Source: Bacteroidales bacterium (lineage in GTDB: Bacteria; Bacteroidota; Bacteroidia; Bacteroidales; UBA932). Taken from it: a DNA stretch of 64,000 nucleotides. Position numbers and translations under genes: made by a program. Below, piece by piece: positions 1 through 9,900 of the stretch; the stretch's first letter is position 1, and each line of letters opens with the position of its first letter. The stretch lies in assembly GCA_021371955.1 (NCBI GenBank), contig JAJFVD010000006.1:110787-174786 (forward strand), given 5' to 3'. The notes beneath the pieces were generated by a model. That model saw nothing but the letters and a program-made list of their open reading frames with translations, searched no databases and was not told the origin of the DNA.

Positions 1-421
1 GGAGCTTTATACCTTCTTTAACAGCAACAACAACCAAAGTATCGAAATCCGGCTATCTCACGGTTCAGACTCTTCATTAATAATTGAATCGGACAAAACC
101 AAAATCCAGCAAATACTTATTAACCTGATAGGCAATGCAATCAAATTCACTAAAGAGGGATTTGTCGAATTTGGGATTAAGACAACAGAAACTAATCTCA
201 TTATTTATGTCAAAGACACAGGAATAGGGATTGCCGAAGAGTTTCATAAAACTGTTTTCGACAGATTTGTTCAGGCGGATACCGGCGCCATTCGGGAGTT
301 TGAGGGCAGTGGTTTAGGACTTGCTATCTCCAAACTGTACACCGAACTTCTTGGCGGGAACATTTGGCTGGAGTCTAAATTAGGTGCAGGAACAACTTTC
401 TTCGTTCAGCTTCCACTATAA
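1..421 (+). CDS. Sensor histidine kinase, C-terminal fragment
   Basis: This is the 3' end of a gene that begins before the window; the open frame runs from base 2 to a TAA at 419-421 and gives 139 residues. The fragment is a nearly complete HATPase_c domain: an N box (NLIGNAIKFT, residues 41-50), G1 box (DTGIGI, 72-77), F box (FDRF, 86-89) and G2 box (GSGLGLAISK, 102-111), ending in the usual GTTFFVQLPL strand. It binds ATP and phosphorylates a dimerisation-domain histidine that lies outside the window. No receiver domain follows, so it is not a hybrid kinase at this end. It converges on the DUF2202 gene. Its signal and partner regulator cannot be seen. Confidence 0.93.
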   Translation, partial: ELYTFFNSNNNQSIEIRLSHGSDSSLIIESDKTKIQQILINLIGNAIKFTKEGFVEFGIKTTETNLIIYVKDTGIGIAEEFHKTVFDRFVQADTGAIREFEGSGLGLAISKLYTELLGGNIWLESKLGAGTTFFVQLPL

Positions 422-435
422 TTTCCGGATAAAAA

Positions 436-463
436 AAGAGGCGCTTAAAATTAAGCGCCTCTT
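436..463 (-). terminator. Hairpin terminator between convergent genes
   Basis: A perfect 13-bp stem (436-448 with 451-463, AAGAGGCGCTTAA arm) with a 2-nt loop lies between the kinase stop and the DUF2202 stop. On the minus strand it is followed by a run of seven T, so it is a canonical intrinsic terminator for the DUF2202 gene. The plus side lacks a T tract and probably only slows the polymerase coming from the kinase. Confidence 0.8.
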
Positions 464-479
464 AAAACTATTATTCATC

Positions 480-1367
480 TTATTTACCTCCTCTGTAGCC
501 TTTGCCCACATTTCCCTGTCTGTTTTGAGAACCGGGAGTAGTGCCGTTTGAAGATGAGCTGCAGTTTCCCTGACTATTAACAGATCCTTTTCTTTGTCCT
601 TTACCGCCTAATTTATTGCCACTGTTTGTTGAAGACCCATTGTTTTTATACATGTATCTTTTACCTTGTTCAAAGCCAACTGCAATTACTGCCCTGTATT
701 GTTCCTGAGTCATAAGTGAAGGAGCATATGTTCCCCCAAGTGCTGTAATTTGTCTTATTGCCGCTTTAAAGTGATTTACAGATGCCTTTGCAAGGTTTTC
801 AATAACTATTTTAATATTAGGATTAACAATCGTTTTTAAAACTTCGCCATATTCAGCGATATTTGTCTCCTCAAGCAGTGCCATTACTTTAAAAGCCTCA
901 AGTTCCGGTGTTCCTTTCAATAAAAGAGAGTCATATAACTTCTGGCGAATAGCATCTTCAAATTTGCCATTTTCGCTCAATGCCGGATAATCTATTTCAT
1001 AATAGTCAAATAATTTTTCAGCCGCTTTAATGTGATTATCCTCTGCTTTACCAATGTTTTCGAATGGTTTTAAGCCAAATTTTCCAAAAAATGAAAAGTA
1101 CAAATCTCTGGCAACTTTCTCGTCTTCTCTAACGGCGAAGATAAACTCAATTTCGTCGGCAGTGAGATCGGCAGTAGAGTCAAATGCTGGAGTAACTCCG
1201 GCTAGAGCAAATGTTGTTGCCCCATCGCTTTTAACCTCAATAATATCAGATGGAGTTGCGGAAATCAATAATTCTGATGCGTTTGGGCCAGTCTCCTTTG
1301 TGCAGGAGGCAAGAGTTAGCGACATTGCACAAATAGCCAGTAATGTTTTAAGAGTGGTTGTTTTCAT
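480..1367 (-). CDS. DUF2202 ferritin-like domain lipoprotein
   Basis: The 295-residue protein starts with a lipoprotein signal peptide (MKTTTLKTLLAICAMSLTLASC; lipobox LASC, Cys22). Residues about 68-225 match the DUF2202 pattern: REDEKVARDLYFSFFGKFGL, then a NIGKAEDNH helix, EETNIAEYGEVL, and SVNHFKAA followed by GGTYAP. These Glu and His residues are those expected of a four-helix diiron-type fold. The last 55 residues are a low-complexity Gly/Ser/Asn/Lys tail. Function is unknown; a metal-binding or redox lipoprotein is an inference. It follows the TonB receptor of the sigma/FecR cassette by 76 bases, and its upstream region carries the same bipartite motif as the sigma gene, so it is probably controlled by that sigma factor. 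Confidence 0.85.
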   Translation of the reverse strand: MKTTTLKTLLAICAMSLTLASCTKETGPNASELLISATPSDIIEVKSDGATTFALAGVTPAFDSTADLTADEIEFIFAVREDEKVARDLYFSFFGKFGLKPFENIGKAEDNHIKAAEKLFDYYEIDYPALSENGKFEDAIRQKLYDSLLLKGTPELEAFKVMALLEETNIAEYGEVLKTIVNPNIKIVIENLAKASVNHFKAAIRQITALGGTYAPSLMTQEQYRAVIAVGFEQGKRYMYKNNGSSTNSGNKLGGKGQRKGSVNSQGNCSSSSNGTTPGSQNRQGNVGKGYRGGK

Positions 1368-1401
1368 GACATCAAGTATTTCGTTTTTAATTCTATAATT
1401 C

Positions 1402-1430
1402 TATACCGTTTATGTGAGGCTACACCCTAC
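1402..1430 (-). promoter_or_regulatory. Candidate ECF-sigma promoter of the DUF2202 gene
   Basis: On the minus strand GTAGGGT (1430-1424) is followed after exactly 15 bases by CGGTATA (1408-1402). The same two heptamers with the same spacing lie upstream of the ECF sigma gene at 5257-5229. A start near 1395 would give a leader of about 28 nt before the ATG at 1367. No TAnnTTTG housekeeping box was seen here. That this is the sigma factor's recognition site is inference from the repetition. Confidence 0.6.
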
Positions 1431-1443
1431 TTTTTACCGAAGA

Positions 1444-3888
1444 TTACAAATCAATCTCAAGGTAGATTGTAGGAGTAAATGGAATTGACTCCGAATAAAG
1501 ATTTAAAAACATGTTTTGGCCCACTTTGTTTGGAGATGGGAGAATGTCAAGAGTTTTAGCATTCGAAGTATTGAGAATATTTAAAACAGAGAGCCCGGTT
1601 CTGAATTTTGATTTTTTGATTTTAAACGAGTAAGTGGCAGATATATCAAATCTGGAATAATCTTCTCCTCCCAAATTAGAATAACGTCCAATTCCAAATG
1701 TATTCACATACCCATTTCCGTAAACAAAGCTTGCAGATAAAAAGAATGGGTTTAAATTCCATAGTGCTCCGAACTTTATTTCTAAAGGATTTGAACTTCT
1801 TGTCCTTACTGTTTTAGTATCATAAGTTTCTGTCATCTTTGCTAGACTGAAAGCCCCGAAAACCTGACTCCCCTTTTTCTCCCATTTCAAAAACAAATCG
1901 GCACCGGTAATAACCGATTGGCCGTTTTCAACTGAAGTCAGGTTTCCGCTTCTGAATATCTGAGTCAGCCCCCTGTTATTCTTGTTATAACCCTCCAGTG
2001 ATATTAGCCATGCTTTATTTGAGTATGAAAAAGAGATAATTGAATGAACGGAACCCATTACAGGATAATTTTCTTCCCCAAGCACTTTCCAAATTAGAGC
2101 CGGGGCAATTTTATCATAAATTATGGGAACCTTTCCCAAAAACTGATTATAAATTCCCCATGAAGCACTTAAAGATAAATTCTCAAGCACATTATACTTT
2201 AAAGAAAACCTTGGCTGTATATAAAACTTCTGCTTATACATATCTCCCCTTAGTCCAAGATCGAACGAGATTTTCCTCAGATTTATCCTGTCGTTAATGT
2301 AAAAATTAAATTTATTTTCTTTTGATGTTGAATCATTTAATACATCTGACAGGTTATCGGCACCAATGCCTGTCTCAATATTGTTTATCGACAAAACAGA
2401 GAAAGAATGGCGCATTTTTGCACCTGTCTCTGTCCCGATGTTGTCTGTGTCAATCGTATAATAATTTTCCCTGTTTAGTCTTACTGCTTTTGAACTATTA
2501 TTATCCAGCGCAGAGTATTTAAAATAGATGCCGGAAGATGCCCCTCCTTTCCAGTTTTTGTCTAAACCGGCAGAAGCACTTATTTGATTATTACGGTCAA
2601 ATGCATTCAGGCTAAATTCGTCTCCGGAAATTGAATATTCAAATTTGTCAGAAGCACCATAAAGAGAAATATAGTAATGACTATTGTCACTTAAATCCCC
2701 GGAGAGCTTCAGGTTTGCATCCCTGAAATTATAATCCGGAGTTACATATATAGATTCCTGATTATTCCCGGAACTTTTACCATTTCCGGGTGCAGAAGAT
2801 GCCTGATTGGCACCTCTTTTCCCATACGGATTCAAAATATTTACATCATACAATCCATAGTATGTTTGACGGTATGCTGCAGAAATGGTTGCTCTTTTGC
2901 CAACCGGAACAGAACCAAATATGTTTGCAGTTAGGTTATTCAGGTTGAGTTTGAATTCCGGCTTTGTTCTGTTGCCATTAATCCCCACAATCTCGGCAAT
3001 CCCTCCCGTTTGATTTCCATATTGCGGCCCATAACCTCCCTTCATAAGCCTAATCTCTTTTACCATATATGGGTTAATCGAACTGATTTGCTCGTTAAAT
3101 CCGCTCATTGAAAACAGCCGGCTGCCGTCAAATATAACAGAACTCTCTCCCGGTCTGCTTCCCCACACCGAAAGACCCGAGGGTTCCCCTGTGGCTCTTA
3201 TGCCGGGCATAAGTCTTAATAAATTGAAGACAGAGTTATCTCCATTGCCGGGCAAATATTGAGCAATGGCATGGTTTATTCTGATTAATCCGGGTTGATC
3301 GCCGTTTTGTAATGCCTTGCCTGTTTCATAATCTTCAAAAAGCAGCTCTTTAATTTCGAGACGGGTACTTTTAAGGCAAATAGTGCTTCCGGTTCCCGGA
3401 GAAAGTGTCGTATCAAGTTGTCGGTAACCTAGGTACCTAAATGAAAATTTCAATCCTTCGATATCTTTTGCCGGAAGCCTGAAATATCCATTTTCATCAG
3501 AAATATAAACCCGATTGTCAAATAAAATATTCGCAAATGGCAGTCTCTCCCCGCTCTCTTTATCGGAAATAATGCCACCTATAATATTCGCATCGGCTTT
3601 ATGGGAAATCACGATTACCCCATTTACAATATTCACATTTAAAGGAAACTCCTTTACTAAAAACCTGATTGCACTAAGTCCGTCTGCAAACGTAGAATCT
3701 ACTGTAATTTTGTACTTGGAAAGTTCCCCCTGATTAAATGATAAAGACAGAGATGTCTGATCTCTGATAATAACCAACACTTCGCTAAGGGGATACTTTG
3801 AGTATCTCAGACGAAGTTCACCTGCATTGCAAAATGCGCTAAGTGAAACTAAAAAAACTGTTATCGCAACCTTAAATAAGAATCTCAA
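1444..3888 (-). CDS. TonB-dependent receptor of the ECF/FecR cassette
   Basis: The 814-residue outer-membrane receptor has a signal peptide (cut near CNA, about residue 22), a short STN-like domain (about 23-95), a carboxypeptidase-regulatory-like beta domain (about 103-175), a plug (about 195-300) and a 22-strand-type barrel ending in the aromatic-rich strand FTPTIYLEIDL. The STN domain is the part that signals to a FecR anti-sigma in FecA-type systems, which fits the adjacent FecR and sigma genes. Translation starts at a TTG (3888-3886) that sits one base beyond the FecR stop, so it is probably coupled to FecR. The ligand is not evident. The downstream ferritin-like lipoprotein hints at a metal or metal chelate, but this is speculation. 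Confidence 0.9.
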   Translation of the reverse strand: MRFLFKVAITVFLVSLSAFCNAGELRLRYSKYPLSEVLVIIRDQTSLSLSFNQGELSKYKITVDSTFADGLSAIRFLVKEFPLNVNIVNGVIVISHKADANIIGGIISDKESGERLPFANILFDNRVYISDENGYFRLPAKDIEGLKFSFRYLGYRQLDTTLSPGTGSTICLKSTRLEIKELLFEDYETGKALQNGDQPGLIRINHAIAQYLPGNGDNSVFNLLRLMPGIRATGEPSGLSVWGSRPGESSVIFDGSRLFSMSGFNEQISSINPYMVKEIRLMKGGYGPQYGNQTGGIAEIVGINGNRTKPEFKLNLNNLTANIFGSVPVGKRATISAAYRQTYYGLYDVNILNPYGKRGANQASSAPGNGKSSGNNQESIYVTPDYNFRDANLKLSGDLSDNSHYYISLYGASDKFEYSISGDEFSLNAFDRNNQISASAGLDKNWKGGASSGIYFKYSALDNNSSKAVRLNRENYYTIDTDNIGTETGAKMRHSFSVLSINNIETGIGADNLSDVLNDSTSKENKFNFYINDRINLRKISFDLGLRGDMYKQKFYIQPRFSLKYNVLENLSLSASWGIYNQFLGKVPIIYDKIAPALIWKVLGEENYPVMGSVHSIISFSYSNKAWLISLEGYNKNNRGLTQIFRSGNLTSVENGQSVITGADLFLKWEKKGSQVFGAFSLAKMTETYDTKTVRTRSSNPLEIKFGALWNLNPFFLSASFVYGNGYVNTFGIGRYSNLGGEDYSRFDISATYSFKIKKSKFRTGLSVLNILNTSNAKTLDILPSPNKVGQNMFLNLYSESIPFTPTIYLEIDL

Positions 3889-3889
3889 A

Positions 3890-4693
3890 TTATTGACTAA
3901 CTAATTTATATCCATTTCCCCTTTTCTCCGTACGGAGTCCAAACGGGAGCGATACAATTTCCAAGACCTCCTCAATTGTACTCTCTTTAGAGAAATTTCC
4001 AGTATAAATGTAATTATTATTTTCAGCATATTCGATCTCGACATCATATTGCCGCATAACCTCCTCAATCACTTTATTTAACGGCACAGATGTAAAATAG
4101 AAAACATCATTTTTCCAGGAAATTACATTCTCCATATCAGGCTCTGATATTAATTTTAACTCTCCATTATTTGCCATCCTGACCCCTTCATTTTTTTCAA
4201 GAATTACCCTGTTTCCGCTCTTAACCTCAACCCTTCCTGTTATACAGGTAACCGCAAATTCATCTCCTCTTGAAAAAACATTGAATTTTGTCCCAAGTAC
4301 CCTGACGTCTCCATTTTTTGTCCTTACTGTAAACTTTGCACCTTTTTCAACTTCAAAATATGCTTCTCCATTCATTTTCACACCTCTGCTGATAAACCAG
4401 ATTAAAGAATTATATGTTAATTCACTTTCTGCATTTAAATTTACTACCGATCCGTCAGGCAGCGTGCAGGATATATGTTCACCTCTTAATGAAACAACAT
4501 TTTTAGAAAACAGCAGCGGTAAAAGAGCAATAACAACAATAGCAGCTGCTGCGTAATAAAAAGCATATTTTTTTATCAGAGCAAAGTCAAGCCTGCTCAC
4601 TTTATCCACAGAAGTGACCTCTTCAAAATGGTCCCGCCAGATCTCTTCGCTGCTTCTCTTCCATTTTGGTTCTATTTTCATTTTATCATTCAT
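3890..4693 (-). CDS. FecR-family anti-sigma factor
   Basis: The 267-residue protein has a cytoplasmic N-terminus (1-48), one membrane segment (about 49-66, FYYAAAAIVVIALLPLLF), a FecR domain (about 75-180, with LPDGSVVNLNAESEL and the LGTKFNVFS motif) and a C-terminal DUF4974 (about 195-265), the normal Bacteroidota layout. Its role is to hold the ECF sigma factor at the membrane until the receptor's STN domain signals substrate binding. It lies 22 bases after the sigma gene and its stop touches the receptor start. A second in-frame ATG at codon 5 is an alternative start. Confidence 0.93.
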   Translation of the reverse strand: MNDKMKIEPKWKRSSEEIWRDHFEEVTSVDKVSRLDFALIKKYAFYYAAAAIVVIALLPLLFSKNVVSLRGEHISCTLPDGSVVNLNAESELTYNSLIWFISRGVKMNGEAYFEVEKGAKFTVRTKNGDVRVLGTKFNVFSRGDEFAVTCITGRVEVKSGNRVILEKNEGVRMANNGELKLISEPDMENVISWKNDVFYFTSVPLNKVIEEVMRQYDVEIEYAENNNYIYTGNFSKESTIEEVLEIVSLPFGLRTEKRGNGYKLVSQ

Positions 4694-4715
4694 CGCCTGA
4701 TGATTTAATTTCCTG

Positions 4716-5228
4716 TTATTCCGTTCCCTTCAGTAGATCTCTTCTCAATAATGTAAGTGCAAGGTTCATTCTCTTTTCAATTGCCTTTACACTCACATTT
4801 AACCGCTCTGCAATTTCCGCGTATTTCAGTTCCTCTCCCCTGCTCATTAAAAATGTTATTCTCACCTTTTCCGGCATTTTAAGCAATACTTCTGAGTATT
4901 TAATTTTTAACTGATCGTATTCAACATTAGTTTCGGGAGTATTATCAGACTCTTCTATTATTATAGAACTCGAATAATTTAACTCAACCTTTTTCCTCCT
5001 TAACTTACTAACAATCATATCAGAAGCCATTTTATAGAGAAGTGCCTTATCTTTGACAGGATCAATCTGCATCGATTTTTCCCAGATACGTGTAAAGAGG
5101 TCCTGAGCAACATCAGAGGCCAGTTCGCTGTCCGAACATCTGTAATACAGATATCTTCTGATGGCATCAAAATATGTATCGAAAAGCTGTTTAAACTCCT
5201 CCTTTCTCAATTTTCCTGCTTTTAACAT
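4716..5228 (-). CDS. ECF RNA polymerase sigma-70 factor (FecI-like)
   Basis: The 170-residue protein has sigma region 2 (about 14-80, LFDTYFDAIRRYLYYRC to the RIWEK helix) and region 4 (about 115-165, MPEKVRITFLMSR then the helix-turn-helix KYAEIAERLNVSVKAIEKRM). It directs RNA polymerase to a small set of promoters when released by FecR. The putative promoter element CGGTATA abuts the ATG directly. If transcription starts from that element the mRNA would begin inside the first codons, and the TTG at codon 7 (5210) would be the real start. The ORF is otherwise intact. Confidence 0.94.
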   Translation of the reverse strand: MLKAGKLRKEEFKQLFDTYFDAIRRYLYYRCSDSELASDVAQDLFTRIWEKSMQIDPVKDKALLYKMASDMIVSKLRRKKVELNYSSSIIIEESDNTPETNVEYDQLKIKYSEVLLKMPEKVRITFLMSRGEELKYAEIAERLNVSVKAIEKRMNLALTLLRRDLLKGTE

Positions 5229-5257
5229 TATACCGAATTAATTGGCCTGAACCCTAC
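5229..5257 (-). promoter_or_regulatory. Candidate autoregulated ECF-sigma promoter
   Basis: GTAGGGT (5257-5251), 15 bases, CGGTATA (5235-5229) on the minus strand, identical in both boxes and in spacing to the motif before the DUF2202 gene. The spacer sequences are otherwise largely different. The arrangement fits a -35/-10 pair. The -10-like box ends one base before the annotated ATG, which is too close for a normal leader, so either the start codon is further in or the motif is an operator instead. Confidence 0.55.
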
Positions 5258-5273
5258 CGCTAAGTTATAAAAA

Positions 5274-5301
5274 AAGGGGCGGCCCAAATGGCCCGCCCCT
5301 T
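5274..5301 (-). terminator. Intrinsic terminator after SusD
   Basis: A GC-rich hairpin (arm AAGGGGCGG, 5274-5282, with CCGCCCCTT, 5293-5301) is followed on the minus strand by a T run (5275 down to 5269). It separates the SusCD operon from the sigma/FecR/receptor operon and argues that the two are transcribed independently. Confidence 0.85.
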
Positions 5302-5322
5302 AAATTAATTAAGAAAGTAATA

Positions 5323-6912
5323 TTACTTAGCCCACCAAAGTTTAGTATTGTATTTGTCACCACCTATACTGGTAGCAGCAGCTTCAACATTAGCTTTGTT
5401 AAGAGTATACTCGTTTGAATCATAAAGCAGACGAGGAACGATGTCTGTACCGGTAGGATTAGATGCTACGAAAGCAATTGTACCGTTTGTAAGTTCGCCC
5501 GGTTTAACAATTGATTTAGGGAATCCTGTTCTGCGGTATTCACTCCATGCTTCAAATCCCTGAGTAAACAAGTGCATATACTTTTGAGTAAGTACAATTT
5601 CTTGTTTACCTGCGGTAGTAGCGGCATCGAATTTAGCAAGAACACCGGTTATATATGTATCAACTGCAGCATTGTAAGCATCGGCTGTACCATATTCATC
5701 AGCGGCTTTAACACCCCATTGTTCGAAAGATGCTCTCATGGCAGCTTCAAAAGAAGCCTTATCCCAATCATTCACTTCACATTTCATGAATTCAACAGTT
5801 GCATAGTCAATAAATACTGACCAGAAGTCTGCCTGAATAATAAGCGGAGAAGGTAATCTGTATAAGCTGATAACTTTAGCTGTATTTGAAGCAACAAATT
5901 GTTTTGTGTCTGCATCAGACATTCCGTAAGGAACGCCCATTGTTCTTCCAACATTATAGTTAGAAGCTCCGATATAGATTCTAAAACGTGGGTCAACAAG
6001 CCCTGCGAAAGGATTTGTATAGCCTTTGTCTGTGTCATTAACACCATTTAGCAAACCTACAAATTGTTTAGTAAGAGTAAAGTCATTTCTCTTGCCTACA
6101 ATAAATCCGTTATAAAGAGGAGCTTCGTTAGGAGCACCAGGACCGGAGAACTGAATAACCGCGTTATCATCATTGGATTCCATAACACCTTCTGCTATAA
6201 TAGCTTTAGCAACGGTTTTCCAGTCAGATTTAACATTCGATTGACGAACAACCAGTCTAAGACGAAGTGAGTTACCAAACTTGATCCATTTATCAATATC
6301 ACCGCCAAACATTACATCACCTTGTGTCCATCCCTTTTGAGCTGTCTTAAGAGCATCAACTGCTGTTTTTGCATCTGCAAGAAGTTTAGGGAAAAGAGTA
6401 CTTTGTTTGTCATATTTTGGCTGGAGAATTGTACCAATTTGTAAAGCTTCGGTATAAGGAACGTCTCCAAATGTTTCTGCAAGCATCTCAACGGCCCAGA
6501 TTATCATCAGTTTTGAAGTGGCAATCTGAACTGCATTATCACCATATACCGACATAGCGGCTTTGGTATCAGCATTTGTGTTAAGATTGATGATATCCTG
6601 GAAATTCTGGAGATTAAAATATGTATTCCTTGAGAATGCATCAGTTGTTCCTTGTCTAAAGATATATCTGTCTTCAGAAGTGTAGTTTCTTTGTGCCCAG
6701 TACTGCGCACACAAAAGAGACTGGCGGCCTGAATTCCAAACATCAAATGTATTATACCCCAATTGTCTTTGAGCATATGTCAAAACATAAGGAGTAGGAA
6801 CCTTTGTTGTTGAGTTGGGGCTGTTGTTGATTTCATCAAAGTTTTTGTCACAGCCTGTTAATAAAATAGGCAGTGCCAAAAGAGCATAAAATAGTTTTTT
6901 TATTGTATTCAT
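5323..6912 (-). CDS. SusD/RagB-like outer-membrane nutrient-binding lipoprotein
   Basis: This is the surface lipoprotein partner of the SusC transporter next to it. The signal peptide MNTIKKLFYALLALPILLTGC ends in a lipobox (LTGC), giving a mature lipoprotein that begins CDKNFDEINNSPN, the usual SusD-like_2 opening; the C-terminal part contains GFEAWSEYRRTGFP, the conserved SusD/RagB ending. An ATG three codons upstream (6921) is open, but AGGAG at 6923-6927 lies right against it and is 9 bases from the ATG at 6912, so 6912 is the better start (529 residues). It binds an oligomeric substrate and hands it to SusC; no glycoside hydrolase or peptidase nearby reveals which. The gap to SusC is about 20 bases. 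Confidence 0.93.
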   Translation of the reverse strand: MNTIKKLFYALLALPILLTGCDKNFDEINNSPNSTTKVPTPYVLTYAQRQLGYNTFDVWNSGRQSLLCAQYWAQRNYTSEDRYIFRQGTTDAFSRNTYFNLQNFQDIINLNTNADTKAAMSVYGDNAVQIATSKLMIIWAVEMLAETFGDVPYTEALQIGTILQPKYDKQSTLFPKLLADAKTAVDALKTAQKGWTQGDVMFGGDIDKWIKFGNSLRLRLVVRQSNVKSDWKTVAKAIIAEGVMESNDDNAVIQFSGPGAPNEAPLYNGFIVGKRNDFTLTKQFVGLLNGVNDTDKGYTNPFAGLVDPRFRIYIGASNYNVGRTMGVPYGMSDADTKQFVASNTAKVISLYRLPSPLIIQADFWSVFIDYATVEFMKCEVNDWDKASFEAAMRASFEQWGVKAADEYGTADAYNAAVDTYITGVLAKFDAATTAGKQEIVLTQKYMHLFTQGFEAWSEYRRTGFPKSIVKPGELTNGTIAFVASNPTGTDIVPRLLYDSNEYTLNKANVEAAATSIGGDKYNTKLWWAK

Positions 6913-6931
6913 ATATAGCATCTCCTATTAT

Positions 6932-9900
6932 TTAAAAGTTAAAGCTTAGGCTGAAACCATAAGATCTTGTTGATGGAATATATCCACCCTCAATACCTTG
7001 TGCGTTAGATCCGGCCATTTGTAGATATTCAGGATCAAAATGCTGAGTAGCAGCTCCGAAAATAGCCAGGTTACGGCCAAAAGCAGATACACGCAGTTGT
7101 TTGATAGGACCAGTGAATTTAGAAGGAACGGTATAACCTAAACGAACTTCGCGAAGTTTAATGTAATCTGTACTGAATACGTTACTTTCGTCATTTTGGT
7201 CATAGTGATAAACACCCCATGATTCTGCATCAAGTGCTGAAGTATTTTTTACAGGAGTAGTTGAAACTGCACCTGTAGCAGTTGTATAGACGAATTTCTT
7301 TGTAGCGGCGTCATATTTACCATAGTAACCATCAATTGTAACACCTTTATCACGAATGTCTATACCATCCTGAATTGCTGTTTCTGCAAGCAAACCAGAG
7401 TACATACCCCACATATAAGATGTGTAGTACATATGTCCGCCTCTTTGCATATCAATCAGAATACTCATGTCAAATCCTTTAAAGCTGAATGAGTTTGTCA
7501 AACCTGCTGTGAAATTAGGTGTAGCATTTCCGATAGGTTGTATTGGAGTTGCTGCATAATAACCTGTTGAAGGGTTGATAAGTTTGTTGCCTGCATCGTC
7601 ATATACAAAGCCGGTACCATAAATAACCGGATATGAAGAACCTTTGAATGCACCGGATTTAACACGGAACGGAGCGTTTTGCAGGTTCAGGTAATCAAGA
7701 CCTTCTGCAATGGAAACAACTTCATTCTTAAGTGTTGATGCGTTAAGCTGGATATCCCATGTGAAATTGGTTGTTTTAACAGGAACAACGTTAAGGGTTA
7801 ATTCAAAACCACTGTTGTTCATCTGACCAGAGTTAATATACTTGCTTGTATATCCTGTTGCACCTGAAACCATAACCGGAACGATTTGGTCGTAAGTGTT
7901 TTTCTGATAGTAAGAAGCATCAAAACCAACGCGGTTGTCAAGGAAACGGGCTTCCAGACCAACTTCCCATGATTTTGTTGTTTCCGGTTTAAGGTTAATG
8001 TTAGCAAGAGTAGTAGGCAAATTATAACGAGGATCTGCACCTTTACCAAATGCACCACCTGTAGATGCAGTATAGTAAGATTCGAGGTTATAAGGGTCGG
8101 TGTCATTACCAACTTGTGCCCAGCCACCGCGTAATTTTGCAAAACTCAACCAGTTAAGCTCTTTAAGAGCATCAAGTGATGTAAGAACAAAACTTAAGTT
8201 AACTGATGGGTAGAAATACGAACGGTTGCTTGCAGGAAGAGTGGATGACCAGTCATTTCTTGCTGTGATATCCAGATATACAAACTGATTGTAGTCTAAA
8301 GTCACATTACCAAAAATTGAGTTAATTCTCTTACTTGTTTTTGTATCATAAACCGTTGCTTTAGTAGCAGAGTTCGATAGATTGTAAAGATTTGGAATAA
8401 GCAGACCACCAACGGTGATTCCACCTGTTCTCCAAGACTTTCTGTCTGAACTTGAGCCCCCAACCAAAGCAGAAACTCCCATTTTGTCATTCATAAACCT
8501 CTTGTTAAAGTTTGCAAACAATTCAGTTGTAACCTCAAGAGCTTCACGATTGTCAAGATAGTATTCAGATGTTGCCTGTGAACCAACTGCAAATCTTTCT
8601 TCCATTGAAAGGTTGAAATAATCCAAACCAACACGACCTGTAATTTTGAACCAGTCTGTAAGTTTAAGATTTATACCTGCGTTTCCGTATACACGGTTCC
8701 TGCGGTCATTCTGATAGTTTTTGTAAGCTGACCAGAATGGGTTGTCGGTATATAAAGGAGTGCCGTCATCCCATGAACTTCTGTTCCATGTGCGCTGACT
8801 TCCGTCAGGATTCTCATAAGATCTCAGGGCTTTATAGTCCAAAGAAGTTTGAGACCACTGCCACATTTTCTGAACAGGGTTTCTGTCGCCGTATCCTGTT
8901 TCAGGACGGCCCAGTGTATTGTTATTTACATAGTTCATTGCAGCCCATCCGTCCAGATATTTATTAAAGACAGAAGTTCCACTGAAACTTACAGTATTTC
9001 TTTTCAAATGGCTGTTTGGAGTAATACCGGTTATATCACTGTTGGTATATGACATCCTGAATGATCCTACTTCACTGCTTTTTGCAAGCTGAATATTGTT
9101 TGTGAAGTTTACACCACTTTGGAAATAAGTCATATAGTCGTTTTCAGGATAAATCCAAGGTCTTTCAACCAGATAGTTTGCTGTATCCCATGAATCGAAA
9201 GCATTCCAGTGGAGTACTTTAACGCTTGCGTTGTACTTAGGACCCCAGCTTTCGTCTGTTCCATAGTCAACAGTTCTGTAGGTTTTGCCTCCAATAGTAG
9301 CTGTAATGAAACCATCAAGTGTGCCGGCGCCTGAATAAGCATAACCAGCACCATACTCTTTCTGGAGTTTTGGTACATAGGCTGCTCTGTCAATGGTAAC
9401 TGATGAGTTTACACTCACGCCAAAAGTCTTTTGAGCTGCTTTTGCTTTCTTTGTTGTTACCATAACAACACCGTTAGCTGCTCTTGAACCATAAAGTGCG
9501 GTTGCGGAAGCACCTTTAAGTACGGACATTGATTCAATATCGTCCGGGTTAAGGTCTCCGGCAAGGTTACCCATGTCATATCCGCCACCACCGGTAGCAC
9601 CATATGAGAAGTCGGCGTTGCTGATTGGAATACCGTCAACAACAAACAACGGCTGGTTGTTACCTGTGAGAGAGGTGTTACCGCGAACATTGATCTTGGC
9701 ACCACCACCCATTTGACCTGAAGCGGCAGAAATCTGAACACCTGCAACACGGCCTGAGAGGGCAGAAACAACGTTTGATGTACGAACTTTTTGAAGTTCA
9801 TCTCCTTTTACATCTTGAACGGCATAACCCAAAGCTTTCTTTTCACGAGAAATACCAAGGGCAGTTACAACAAGCTCGTCAATCCGAATGGCGTCTTCTT

